Assembly (NCBI GenBank): GCA_011523615.1
Contig: WTGJ01000004.1
Span: 145,729 to 205,876 of the forward strand
Source: Chloroflexota bacterium
Lineage (GTDB): Bacteria; Chloroflexota; Anaerolineae; Aggregatilineales; Phototrophicaceae
Direction: 5' to 3'
Length of the DNA: 60,148 bases
This document shows, piece by piece, positions 18,701-27,481 of the stretch. The position numbers and the translations under genes were made by a program. The notes beneath the pieces are model-generated. The model did no database searches. It was not told the origin of the DNA and was given only the letters and a program-made list of their open reading frames with translations. Numbering within the stretch: the first letter of the stretch is position 1; each line of letters starts with the position of its first letter.

Positions 18701-19791
18701 ACGCAACTTCCATGAAAGGATTGATCATCAGTGGAGGGAAAGGCACGCGCCTGTATCCGCTGACCTACACGCGCGCCAAGCAATTGATCCCGGTCGCCAA
18801 CAAACCGGTGCTCTACCGCGTGATCGAGGCCTTGAAAGATGCGGGCATCGAAGAGATCGGCGTCGTGGTCGGGCATACTGCAGCGGAGATTCAAAGCGCA
18901 CTGGGAGACGGCAGCAACTGGGGCGTTCGCTTCACCTTCATCCAGCAGAAACAGCCGGAAGGCCTCGCCCAGACGGTGCAAATATCGCGCGATTTTTTGG
19001 GCGATGATCCCTTCGTGATGTTCCTGGGGGATAACGTTTTGCAAGGCGGCATCACAGGACTAGTCCATGATTTTCGCCGGAACGAAGCCAATGCGCAGCT
19101 GGTGCTGAAAGAAGTGAGCAACCCTTCGGCCTTCGGCGTAGTGGCCCTGGATGAGCGGGGCCAAGTGCAACGCCTGGTCGAAAAACCGGCCGATCCGCCG
19201 AGTAATTTGGCGCTGGTGGGCATTTACTTGTTTGATGCGACCATCCATGCAGCGGTGAATGGCCTGCGACCTTCTGCGCGCGGTGAATACGAGATCACCG
19301 ATGCCATCCAGCAACTCATCGATGGCGGTGGCGATGTGCGCGCTCACATACACCCGGGCTGGTGGATCGACACGGGCAAACCGCTGGATCTGTTGGAAGC
19401 GAACAGCCTCGTGCTGGATGAGCTGCTACCCACAATCGCCGAAAGCGCCATCATCCAACGTTCTCAATTGGACAGCCGTGTGACGGTGGAAGCAGGTGCC
19501 GTCATTGAAGATTGCGTGATCCGGGGCCCCTCCATCATTGGCCGAGAGGCGACCTTGCGCCATTGTTATGTGGGCCCCTTCACCAGCATTTACCATGATG
19601 TCCGGGTGGAGCATTGCGAAATCGAACGCTCCATCATTTTGGAGCACAGCCAGTTGGAGAACCTTCCCCAGCGCCTGGCCGATAGCCTGATCGGACGCTA
19701 TGCTCACCTGCAACCGAGTGGCGAAATGCCGCGTGCTTTGAAAATGAACCTCGGCGATTTCAGCACCATCTGGGTAGGCGCAACAAGATGA
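18697..19791 (+). CDS. Glucose-1-phosphate thymidylyltransferase, long form
   Basis: 364 residues; transfers dTMP to glucose 1-phosphate to give dTDP-glucose. The N-terminal nucleotidyltransferase carries GLIISGGKGTRLYPLTYTRA, then VMFLGDNVL and LVEKP. The C-terminal 120 residues form a left-handed beta-helix (repeats such as AIIQRSQLDSRVTVEAGAVI), so this is the long RmlA/StrD-like form rather than the 290-residue RfbA. Start is GTG at 18697, coupled to the kinase-like gene, and the stop overlaps rmlB by 4 bp. It supplies the substrate of the next enzyme. Confidence 0.92.
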   Translation: MNATSMKGLIISGGKGTRLYPLTYTRAKQLIPVANKPVLYRVIEALKDAGIEEIGVVVGHTAAEIQSALGDGSNWGVRFTFIQQKQPEGLAQTVQISRDFLGDDPFVMFLGDNVLQGGITGLVHDFRRNEANAQLVLKEVSNPSAFGVVALDERGQVQRLVEKPADPPSNLALVGIYLFDATIHAAVNGLRPSARGEYEITDAIQQLIDGGGDVRAHIHPGWWIDTGKPLDLLEANSLVLDELLPTIAESAIIQRSQLDSRVTVEAGAVIEDCVIRGPSIIGREATLRHCYVGPFTSIYHDVRVEHCEIERSIILEHSQLENLPQRLADSLIGRYAHLQPSGEMPRALKMNLGDFSTIWVGATR

Positions 19792-20825
19792 AGACCATCC
19801 TGGTCACGGGGGGTGCCGGTTTCATCGGGAGCGCTTTCGTGCGGGAGCTGGTGTTGCGCCAGCCGGAGACGAATTTCGTCGTGCTCGATCGCTTGACCTA
19901 TGCCGGCAATTTGAACAATCTGCTCGCGGTTTCCGATGAACCCAATTACCATTTTGTTCGCGGCGACATCGCGGATGAAGCGGTCGTGCAGCAGACGCTG
20001 GCCACCTACGAAGTGGATATCGTCGTCAATTTTGCGGCGGAGAGCCACGTCGACCGCAGCATCCTCGCGCCCGGCGCGTTCATCCAAACGGATGTGGTGG
20101 GCGTGTATGCGCTGCTAGAAGCGAGTCTGGCGGCGGGCATCGAACGATTTGTCCAGGTGTCCACCGATGAAGTGTATGGCGATGTCGCGGAGGGGTATTC
20201 AACAGAGGATGACGCTTTTCTGCCGAACAGCCCTTATTCCGCCAGCAAGGCGGGTGGGGAGTTGTTGGTGCGCGCGTATCACGTCACGCATGGTTTGGAT
20301 TGCGTCATCACCCGCGGCAGCAACACCTATGGCCCCTACCAATACCCGGAAAAATTACTCCCCTTCTTCACGACAGAAGCGATGGATGGTCGCCCCCTGC
20401 CTTTGTATGGGGATGGCTTGCAGGTGAGGGACTGGCTGCATGTGGAAGACCACGTCCGCGGCATCCAAACGGTGATGGAACGAGGGGCGAGTGGGGAGGC
20501 ATACAACATCACCGCCGAACAGTTGCACACCAACCGTGAAGTGACGCAGCTCATATTGCGCACTTTAGGGCGACCGGCGGACTTGATCCGCCACGTACCC
20601 GACCGTGAGGGGCACGACCGTCGCTATGCCATGGATGGCCGCAAGTTGCACGATCTGGGCTGGCGGCCGCAGCACGTCTTTGCCGGCGATGGGTGTGCGG
20701 CTACGGTGCGCTGGTATGCCGAGAATGAATGGTGGTGGCGACCATTAAAGAGCGGTGAATTTAAGCAGTATTATCAGGAGCAATACGCAGCGCGTTTGGC
20801 CGCCGCGAAACCACCGGGCAGCTGA
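19788..20825 (+). CDS. rfbB: dTDP-glucose 4,6-dehydratase
   Basis: 345 residues of the extended short-chain dehydrogenase family, converting dTDP-glucose to dTDP-4-keto-6-deoxyglucose. The NAD site is TGGAGFIGSAF. NFAAESHVDRSI, STDEVYGD and the catalytic YSASKAG are textbook for RmlB. No rmlC or rmlD follows, so the final deoxysugar is not defined by this window. The previous gene overlaps by 4 bp, giving a coupled two-step pathway inside the polysaccharide operon. Confidence 0.96.
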   Translation: MKTILVTGGAGFIGSAFVRELVLRQPETNFVVLDRLTYAGNLNNLLAVSDEPNYHFVRGDIADEAVVQQTLATYEVDIVVNFAAESHVDRSILAPGAFIQTDVVGVYALLEASLAAGIERFVQVSTDEVYGDVAEGYSTEDDAFLPNSPYSASKAGGELLVRAYHVTHGLDCVITRGSNTYGPYQYPEKLLPFFTTEAMDGRPLPLYGDGLQVRDWLHVEDHVRGIQTVMERGASGEAYNITAEQLHTNREVTQLILRTLGRPADLIRHVPDREGHDRRYAMDGRKLHDLGWRPQHVFAGDGCAATVRWYAENEWWWRPLKSGEFKQYYQEQYAARLAAAKPPGS

Positions 20826-20843
20826 CGCGATAAGGAGAAACAC

Positions 20844-23093
20844 ATGGATATCACCAAACACGATGCCCTCGAATATCATCGCATGGGTCGCCCGGGCAAG
20901 ATCGAAATCAAACCCACCAAACCCCTGGCGACCCAGCGCGATTTATCGCTCGCCTATTCACCCGGTGTGGCGGATGCGGTGCTCGAGGTCGACCGCGATC
21001 CGTTGCAGGCGTATGAGTTGACCGCGCGCGGGAATCTGGTCGCCGTGGTTTCCAATGGTTCCGCGATATTGGGTCTGGGCAATCGTGGCCCGCTGGCTTC
21101 CAAACCGGTGATGGAAGGCAAAGGGGTGCTGTTCAAGGGATTTGCCGATGTCGATGTGTTCGATATCGAGCTGGCTGTGGAGACTGCCGAAGAAATCATC
21201 ACGGCGGTCAAAGCCATTGCGCCGACTTTTGGCGGGATCAATCTGGAAGACATCGCGGCGCCGATCTGCTTTGAGGTGGAAGAACGGCTCATCGATGAAT
21301 TGGATATCCCCGTGTTTCACGATGATCAACATGGGACAGCGATCATCTCTGGCGCGGCGCTGATCAATGCGGCGCGGTTGGTGAACAAGCCGATGGAGAG
21401 CCTGAGAGTCGTCATCAATGGCGCCGGCGCTTCGGCCATAGCGAGTGGCAAGTTTTACAAGTCTTTGGGCGTCCTGCCAGAACACATCATCATGTTGGAT
21501 TCACGCGGTGTGATTTACAAAGGGCGCGAAAACGTCAACCCATACAAAGCGGAATTCGCTAGCGAAACGGATCGGAGGACACTATCCGAAGCGCTGGTTG
21601 GAGCAGACGTGTTTTGCGGGCTATCGGTGGCCGGCGCGATGACGCAAGCGATGGTTTCCAGCATGGCGGAAAACCCGATCATCTTCGCCATGGCCAACCC
21701 GGACCCAGAAATCCGGCCGGAGGACGCCTTCGCGGTGCGGGAAGATGCCATCGTGGGCACCGGGCGCAGCGATTATCCCAACCAGGTCAACAATGTGCTC
21801 GGTTTTCCCTTCATCTTTCGCGGCGCACTGGATGTGTATGCCAGCGCGATCAACGAAGAGATGAAAATGGCGGCGGCACAGGCCTTGGCTGACCTCGTTC
21901 ACGAAGATGTGCCGGATAGCGTGCTATCGGCTTATGGCTTGAGCTCCTTGAAATTCGGGCGTGATTATCTCATCCCCAAGCCATTGGACGCGCGCGTCTT
22001 GCTCTGGGTGGCGCCGGCGGTTGCCGAAGCGGCCATGAAGAGCGGCGTCGCCCGGCGGCATTTGGATCTGGCCGCTTACCGCGAAACCCTCATCCAGCGT
22101 CAGGGTCTGGGGCGGCAGGTACGAACCAACATCATGAACACTGCCCGCCGCGGGCCCTTGCAGCGGATCGTATTCCCGGAGGGGGAGCAGACGAAAATCA
22201 TCCGCGCGGCCGCTCGGGTGCAGGAGGAGCAGATCGGCACTCCCATCCTATTGGGCAGGGAAGACTTGATCCGCAACAAGATTGACGAGTTGGGTTTGAA
22301 GTTCTCGCCGAGGATCATCAACCCGCTCTCCTTAGCGGAAACGGAGCGAAGGGAATACGCCAATTCCTATTATGAGCTGCGGAAGCGCAAAGGGATTTCA
22401 CCCGCGTTGGCGCATTCGCAGGTCGCTAGTCGGCGATACTTTGGCTTGATGTTGCTGCAGTGTGGCGATGCCGATGCTTTTCTGGGTGGCTTGAGTTATG
22501 AATATCCGCAAATCGTGCGGCCGGCCTTGCAGATCTTTCATACCCGACCGGGGGTCAAACGAGCCAGTGGCCTGTACTTGATCGTGGTGAAAGGACGACT
22601 CTACCTTTTCACGGATGCGACGGTGAATATCGATCCGAACGCGGAAACGCTGGCGGAGATCGCCTTGTTGGCGGCGGAATTCGCGGAAACGATGGAGATG
22701 GAAGCGCGGGTGGCCTTGTTATCCTTTTCCAATTTCGGCAGCACGCCGCACCCCCATTCACGGCGGGTTCAGGAGGCGGTGCAAATTTTGCACCAGAGAA
22801 AGCCGGAATTGGTGGTCGATGGCGAAATGCAAGCGGATACGGCGGTGGTGCAGGACATCATCGAAGATCGCTTTCCCTTCAGCCGCGTGAAAGACGCGAA
22901 TGTGTTGGTCTTTCCGGACCTGCAATCGGCGAACATCGCTTATAAGTTGTTGAGCCGACTGGGCGATGCGGAGGCAATTGGCCCTGTATTGTTGGGGATG
23001 GGGGCGCCGGTGCATGTCCTGCAAGCAGGCGATGATGTAGAAGATATCGTGGCGATGGCCGCGGTCGCCGCGATGGATGCGCAAGGGCGGTGA
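20844..23093 (+). CDS. maeB: NADP-dependent malic enzyme with phosphotransacetylase-like domain
   Basis: 749 residues. The N-terminal malic enzyme half (1 to about 415) oxidatively decarboxylates malate to pyruvate; SLAYSPGVADAVLEV, VVSNGSAILGLGN and FHDDQHGTAII are visible, with NGAGASAIAS as nucleotide site. The second half (about 430-749) resembles phosphotransacetylase, as in MaeB proteins, where it is regulatory rather than catalytic. AAGGAG lies 8 nt before ATG. It follows the dTDP-sugar genes by 18 bp but its function is unrelated, so co-transcription may be incidental. Confidence 0.95.
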   Translation: MDITKHDALEYHRMGRPGKIEIKPTKPLATQRDLSLAYSPGVADAVLEVDRDPLQAYELTARGNLVAVVSNGSAILGLGNRGPLASKPVMEGKGVLFKGFADVDVFDIELAVETAEEIITAVKAIAPTFGGINLEDIAAPICFEVEERLIDELDIPVFHDDQHGTAIISGAALINAARLVNKPMESLRVVINGAGASAIASGKFYKSLGVLPEHIIMLDSRGVIYKGRENVNPYKAEFASETDRRTLSEALVGADVFCGLSVAGAMTQAMVSSMAENPIIFAMANPDPEIRPEDAFAVREDAIVGTGRSDYPNQVNNVLGFPFIFRGALDVYASAINEEMKMAAAQALADLVHEDVPDSVLSAYGLSSLKFGRDYLIPKPLDARVLLWVAPAVAEAAMKSGVARRHLDLAAYRETLIQRQGLGRQVRTNIMNTARRGPLQRIVFPEGEQTKIIRAAARVQEEQIGTPILLGREDLIRNKIDELGLKFSPRIINPLSLAETERREYANSYYELRKRKGISPALAHSQVASRRYFGLMLLQCGDADAFLGGLSYEYPQIVRPALQIFHTRPGVKRASGLYLIVVKGRLYLFTDATVNIDPNAETLAEIALLAAEFAETMEMEARVALLSFSNFGSTPHPHSRRVQEAVQILHQRKPELVVDGEMQADTAVVQDIIEDRFPFSRVKDANVLVFPDLQSANIAYKLLSRLGDAEAIGPVLLGMGAPVHVLQAGDDVEDIVAMAAVAAMDAQGR

Positions 23094-23098
23094 TGGAT

Positions 23099-23504
23099 TT
23101 GGCAACCGGGCCAGCCTGTAAGCCGCGTTCTGTGTGGCGAAGGGTTACCTTCGCCCGACGGTCATCTATCTTGCGGCCGAATTGCTCCGACCGTCATGCA
23201 ACCTACCCGGCGCGGTGGTGGGCGGGCCACCCTGAACGCCTGTCTGGTCTTGCTCCCGGTGGGGTTTACCTGGCCGCCAGTATCGCTACCGACGCCGGTG
23301 GTCTCTTACACCACCGTTTCACCCTCGCGCTACCGATGAATGCATCAGCGGTGACGCAATGCGCATCTCTGTGGCACTTGCCGTCAGGTTACCCTGCCTG
23401 GCCGTTAGCCAGCACCGTGCCCTGCGGAGCGCGGACTTTCCTCAGGGAGAGCGTGCGTGAAAGAACGCAGCGAACCCCCCGCGACCGTCCAGCCGACCCG
23501 GTAG
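23099..23504 (-). ncRNA. rnpB: RNase P RNA, bacterial type A
   Basis: About 406 nt on the minus strand, the catalytic RNA that removes tRNA 5' leaders. The conserved 5' block GAGGAAAGTCCGCGCTCC, the CAGGGTAACCTGACGG segment, the GTAAACCCCACC block and a 3' GATAGATGACCG / ACAGAACGCGGCTTACAGG region are all present in order. The two ends pair as helix P1 (near 23104-23116 with 23491-23503). Exact ends are estimated from P1. It converges with maeB. No protein should be called here, although an open frame crosses it. Confidence 0.95.
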
Positions 23505-23508
23505 AGTG

Positions 23509-23514
23509 ATTATA
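23509..23514 (-). promoter_or_regulatory. rnpB -10 box
   Basis: Perfect TATAAT on the minus strand, ending 5-6 bp before the predicted 5' end of RNase P RNA. A clear -35 is not seen. Confidence 0.55.
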
Positions 23515-23600
23515 GCGGAAAGGGGTGTTTGTAGGATAATGGTTGCTAGAAATCCTAGGTGTTGTCGGGAAAAAGAATTGAGAACTTGGAGTTATCAGGA

Positions 23601-25478
23601 ATGCTTGTCTTCCTGAACAAGCATGAATCTAAAGTAAAAATGATTCCTTTAGCTTTGCTATTGCTCTTGTTAGCAGCAGTGAGGATTCTTTCCCTGCAAG
23701 ATGTCACACCAAGTTTTGATGAAATGAACATTCTTTATCATATCGATGGAAATCTGTATGAAGTGTACCGTTGGACCCCATATGATTGGCCTCCGTTACA
23801 CTTCCTCAGTTTAAGTATTTGGGAAGATTTGGTGGGACGAAATCCATTTGCTTTGCGCATATTCTCATTGTTATGTTTCATGGTGAGCGCAGCGTGTTTT
23901 TTCCAAATCCTAAAATCTCGTATCAGTTCGATGGCTGCATATATGGGCACCTTAATTTTTGGCAGAATGGTGTATGTAATCTTCATCAGTTATGAACTTC
24001 GTGGTTACTCACTCATGTTTTGTATGATCCTTCTTGCTTGGTTAGTCGCAGGAAAAATGTCTCGACGGATGACAAGGAAATATCTTTTCTTATTCGCACT
24101 CTTTGTGATCGCAGCTTTGTTTACTTCTTACATCAGCATTTTCCCAATTGCTTTGGTGTTAATCGACTCATTGCTCATGAACCGGAGTCATATAAAGGGT
24201 ATAGTAAATAGGCAAAAAAGAAGTATGAGACCCATCTATTGGTTGATGATGTGGGTTGCCATACTGATCGCAATCACACCCATTTTGATTAAAGTACTTC
24301 CTCTTGCCTACCATCGCGTTGAATACACGCTGACTCTGAGCCAGTTACCATTTGTGGAAGCGATCGATGATTGGTTCAGTCGAATTGTGGGTCGTGTTGC
24401 CGATGTTATTCTTTTGATGCTATTTGTAGGTATCTTGGTATTGATCTTGCAAAGAAGAATGACTGGATTTCAGGCTACATTATTTGTCTGGGGCGTTTTG
24501 TGCATTCCTATATTCTATTTTTTAAATCCATACTCAAATTTTTTTAATGTGAAATACTCCAGTTGGATTACGATCGGTATGGCGGGATTCATCGCGGCTA
24601 CCCTTTCAACGCAACAGCGCTGGGTAAGTCGGGCAGTTCTTGGGGTATCGTGCTTGATATGGATCGTACCGGTTCAATTAACGGTACCTCGCAGTTTCTA
24701 TTGGGAGGCACATCATCTTTACCGAAGCTTTGAATGGTTGAGTAAGGAAATGCATGCAGACGATGTAATCTTACTAGCTGAGGATCAAGAATGCATCCTG
24801 AAAGCAGATTACTGGAATCATCCATTTCAGTTGCATCTCCCACAGGGGTTGGAATTCACCGATACAGCCGAAGGTCATCGGCGGGTTTGGTTTGTGACGG
24901 CTGATGGTTCTCCAGACTCAATGCATTGGGAAACCCTTCGAAGTGATTACATAGAAAGGCATTTTGTAGGCCCTCCTGCCTGTCTTTTCCGACTTTATGA
25001 AGGCCCGCCGGATCGAAAAGGCATCCTCTTTGATAATGGCATGCGCTTTCATGGTGCACAGTTGATGATCGATCACGAAGTCATTGCACCTGGTGTTTTA
25101 CCCAAATTACGTGAAGGTGAGACTTTTCACATCCGATTTTGGTGGGCCAACGATCGAGTACTCAAACAAGACTACAGTGTGGGCACCTTCTTCTTGAAAG
25201 CCTTTCCCTCAAATCAGGCAAACGTTCTGTTTGAGAAACACGGTCCACCCACACCTAGCAATTCGTCCATATCACCATTGGAGACCAGCCAATGGCAGGT
25301 GGGTCAGTGGTATTATGAAGATCGAGAGTTTCAGGTACCGTATCCCTTTCTTAGGCAAATGTTGGATGTAAGAATCGCTGTATATCATTGGGAAACACCA
25401 ACAGAGAGATACAACGCAGACGGAACGGATCCGTTTGGTTTGCTCCCGGTGATGCAGATTTGGGTGGATACATTTTAA
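23601..25478 (+). CDS. GT-C glycosyltransferase-like membrane protein, copy 1
   Basis: 625 residues. The first span (about 15-33) is followed by D40-E41, the place of the catalytic DE in GT39/ArnT/PMT-type enzymes that use lipid-linked sugars. WTPYDWPPLHFLSL follows, then about ten further hydrophobic segments to residue 385. The last 200 residues form a soluble, beta-rich domain starting near VWFVTADGSPDS. DNA is AT-rich along the whole gene, unlike its neighbours and unlike the C-terminal parts of copies 2 and 3. The start at 23601 is chosen by comparison with those copies; a TTG at 23559 would add 14 residues. Donor and acceptor are unknown. Confidence 0.75.
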   Translation: MLVFLNKHESKVKMIPLALLLLLLAAVRILSLQDVTPSFDEMNILYHIDGNLYEVYRWTPYDWPPLHFLSLSIWEDLVGRNPFALRIFSLLCFMVSAACFFQILKSRISSMAAYMGTLIFGRMVYVIFISYELRGYSLMFCMILLAWLVAGKMSRRMTRKYLFLFALFVIAALFTSYISIFPIALVLIDSLLMNRSHIKGIVNRQKRSMRPIYWLMMWVAILIAITPILIKVLPLAYHRVEYTLTLSQLPFVEAIDDWFSRIVGRVADVILLMLFVGILVLILQRRMTGFQATLFVWGVLCIPIFYFLNPYSNFFNVKYSSWITIGMAGFIAATLSTQQRWVSRAVLGVSCLIWIVPVQLTVPRSFYWEAHHLYRSFEWLSKEMHADDVILLAEDQECILKADYWNHPFQLHLPQGLEFTDTAEGHRRVWFVTADGSPDSMHWETLRSDYIERHFVGPPACLFRLYEGPPDRKGILFDNGMRFHGAQLMIDHEVIAPGVLPKLREGETFHIRFWWANDRVLKQDYSVGTFFLKAFPSNQANVLFEKHGPPTPSNSSISPLETSQWQVGQWYYEDREFQVPYPFLRQMLDVRIAVYHWETPTERYNADGTDPFGLLPVMQIWVDTF

Positions 25479-25598
25479 TGATGCCGTTCTGAGAAAAGTG
25501 ATGTTTCTCTTGTTGCAGAAGGTACAAACTCTGCCTTTATTGTCAAACCCATCCACCAGTTGATTCTTTGAGATGAGTACAAGTCGATGCTGTAATAA

Positions 25599-27443
25599 AT
25601 GATGGATGAAACTTTCTCAAGACTTCGGAACATCGGATCGCCTGCATTGTTGGCAACTTTGTTACTTGCCGTTGCCGCAGCACGAATCCTATTCATTGCA
25701 GACGTACACCTACACGGGGATGAACTCTGGTCTATTTGGCAAGGTATGGGTGGTTTTGTCGATACCATCCGCTGGACACCGTACGATTGGCCACCACTGT
25801 ATTTCATTCTCTTGGATGTTTGGTCTGAGATCGTTGGATTAGAGGCCCTAGGACTGCGTTATCTTTCAGTACTTTTTTACATGATTGGATCCGCTTTTCT
25901 TTATCTGGCAATAAAAAAAGAAGCCAATCGCAATGCTGCATTTTTGGTTGTTCTGTTTTTGGGGGGCTTTGCGTTTGTTAAGTTTCTAAGCACTGAGTTG
26001 CGCGGTTATTCCGTCATGTTGATGACATTGCCTATGGTTTGGTTTTTCTCTAATGAAGTGTATCGAAGACCGAAGAGGTGGAATGTCCTGGGTCTTTCAT
26101 TATCAACCGTAGTTTCCATTTACGCTACTTATGTAACTGCTTTACCGATTGCATTGTTGATGAGTTATGGGTTATGGAAGCAGCCTCGACGTTCATTGCA
26201 TTCTCTCCGCTTCCATTTTTATTCTGTAATCCTCTCTATGATTTTAGTGGTGCCACTATTCATTTCTTTGTTTCCCTTGATATTCAGTCGGACAGGCGCC
26301 ATCGATCAACTGGGGCCACGACTTTTTTTCCATGATCTATTGGAGATTCTTCAACTTTGGCTGGGCCCTGGATTTTATTTGGTGTGCATTTTGGGTTGTT
26401 TCAGTTTGATTTCGATATTTTGGAAACGTCGGTTGAACAAACTGGAGCTGTTTGGTTTATCCGGGGGAATCTTGTCGTTACCCCTAATGTATTCACTGAA
26501 TTTCGTTTTTGGTTTTTTTGCGCAAAAGTACATGAGTTGGATTTTGATCGGGATTGCGGTGTTTTTGGGTCTGATGATTGGAAGATTACCTTGGAAAATT
26601 CAGCTGGTGCCCGTGATTTGCAGTATTGTTTTACTTACTCAGTCTTTCCCTTGGTTGGAAGAATACTCCAAATGGTTTGCATTCCGATTGGACGAAAATC
26701 TTAAGTGGTTAGAAGAGGAAATGTACGCCGGAGATGCTATTCTTTTCGCCCAAGATCATGAATGTTTATCGTTATATCAAGATTTTGAGCTGAATCTCCA
26801 TCTGCATCTGCGTTTTCCTTCAGGGATCAACCTCGTTGACTCGATTGCGGGAGAGCAACGCATCTGGTTCGTGACGGCCGATGGCTCACCGGATTCACCG
26901 CACTGGGAAACGCTGCGGCGGGATTACGTCGAGCGGCATTTCGTTGGGCCGCCGGGCTGCCTGTTCCGTTTGTACGAACGGCCGCCGGATGCTGAAGGGG
27001 TCCTGTTCGCGAATGGGATGCGCTTCCAAGGGGCGCAGTTTTTGCAAGACGGGGAAGCCTTGCCGCCGGGTTTCATCCCCCAGTTGCATGAGGGGGAGGG
27101 ATTTCAGGTGCGGCTGTGGTGGAAAGTGGAAGAGCGATTGCCGCAGGATTACAGCGTGGGGACGTTCCTCTTCGATGCAGAAGGGCGAGTGATTGAAGAA
27201 GTGCATGGGCCGCCAGACCCAAGTTATCCGGAAGGCGCGCCGTGGGAGACGAGTCGTTGGCAGGTCGGGCAGCTCTATTACGAAGATCGGCAGTTTGAGC
27301 TGCCATATCCGCTGGAACGGCAGCTGTTGGACTTACGGTTGGCCGTGTATTACTGGGAAAATCCCTCCCAACGATTCACAGCGGAAGGAATTGATGCACT
27401 TGGGATGTTACCGAATTTCCATATACAAATTAAATCGTGGTAA
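25599..27443 (+). CDS. GT-C glycosyltransferase-like membrane protein, copy 2
   Basis: 614 residues, paralog of the flanking genes. D41-E42 follows the first span, then WTPYDWPPLYFILL and about ten hydrophobic segments to residue 370. The C-terminal domain begins near RIWFVTADGSPDS. The first 1.25 kb is AT-rich; from about 26855 the sequence abruptly becomes GC-rich and nearly equals the same part of copy 3, with 230 identical bases (27159-27388). The 120-bp gap before it shows TGTAAT just upstream of two adjacent ATG codons (25599, 25602), so the exact start is uncertain. A role in decorating a cell-surface polymer is inferred from family and from the polysaccharide genes upstream. Confidence 0.75.
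   Translation: MMDETFSRLRNIGSPALLATLLLAVAAARILFIADVHLHGDELWSIWQGMGGFVDTIRWTPYDWPPLYFILLDVWSEIVGLEALGLRYLSVLFYMIGSAFLYLAIKKEANRNAAFLVVLFLGGFAFVKFLSTELRGYSVMLMTLPMVWFFSNEVYRRPKRWNVLGLSLSTVVSIYATYVTALPIALLMSYGLWKQPRRSLHSLRFHFYSVILSMILVVPLFISLFPLIFSRTGAIDQLGPRLFFHDLLEILQLWLGPGFYLVCILGCFSLISIFWKRRLNKLELFGLSGGILSLPLMYSLNFVFGFFAQKYMSWILIGIAVFLGLMIGRLPWKIQLVPVICSIVLLTQSFPWLEEYSKWFAFRLDENLKWLEEEMYAGDAILFAQDHECLSLYQDFELNLHLHLRFPSGINLVDSIAGEQRIWFVTADGSPDSPHWETLRRDYVERHFVGPPGCLFRLYERPPDAEGVLFANGMRFQGAQFLQDGEALPPGFIPQLHEGEGFQVRLWWKVEERLPQDYSVGTFLFDAEGRVIEEVHGPPDPSYPEGAPWETSRWQVGQLYYEDRQFELPYPLERQLLDLRLAVYYWENPSQRFTAEGIDALGMLPNFHIQIKSW
27159..27388 (+). repeat. Identical 230-bp block, copy A (shared with 29051-29280)
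   Basis: Base-for-base identical to 29051-29280 at an offset of 1892. Identity falls gradually upstream (27158 already differs) and stops at once downstream. It covers the end of the C-terminal domain of copies 2 and 3. Confidence 0.95.
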
Positions 27444-27481
27444 AGCAAAAAATTCATACATTGAAGTACAGGTAACTGAAA

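Noticed and set aside
23090..23509. A 139-codon plus-strand open frame after maeB
   Set aside because: It lies over the RNase P RNA; the conserved RNA blocks explain the sequence.
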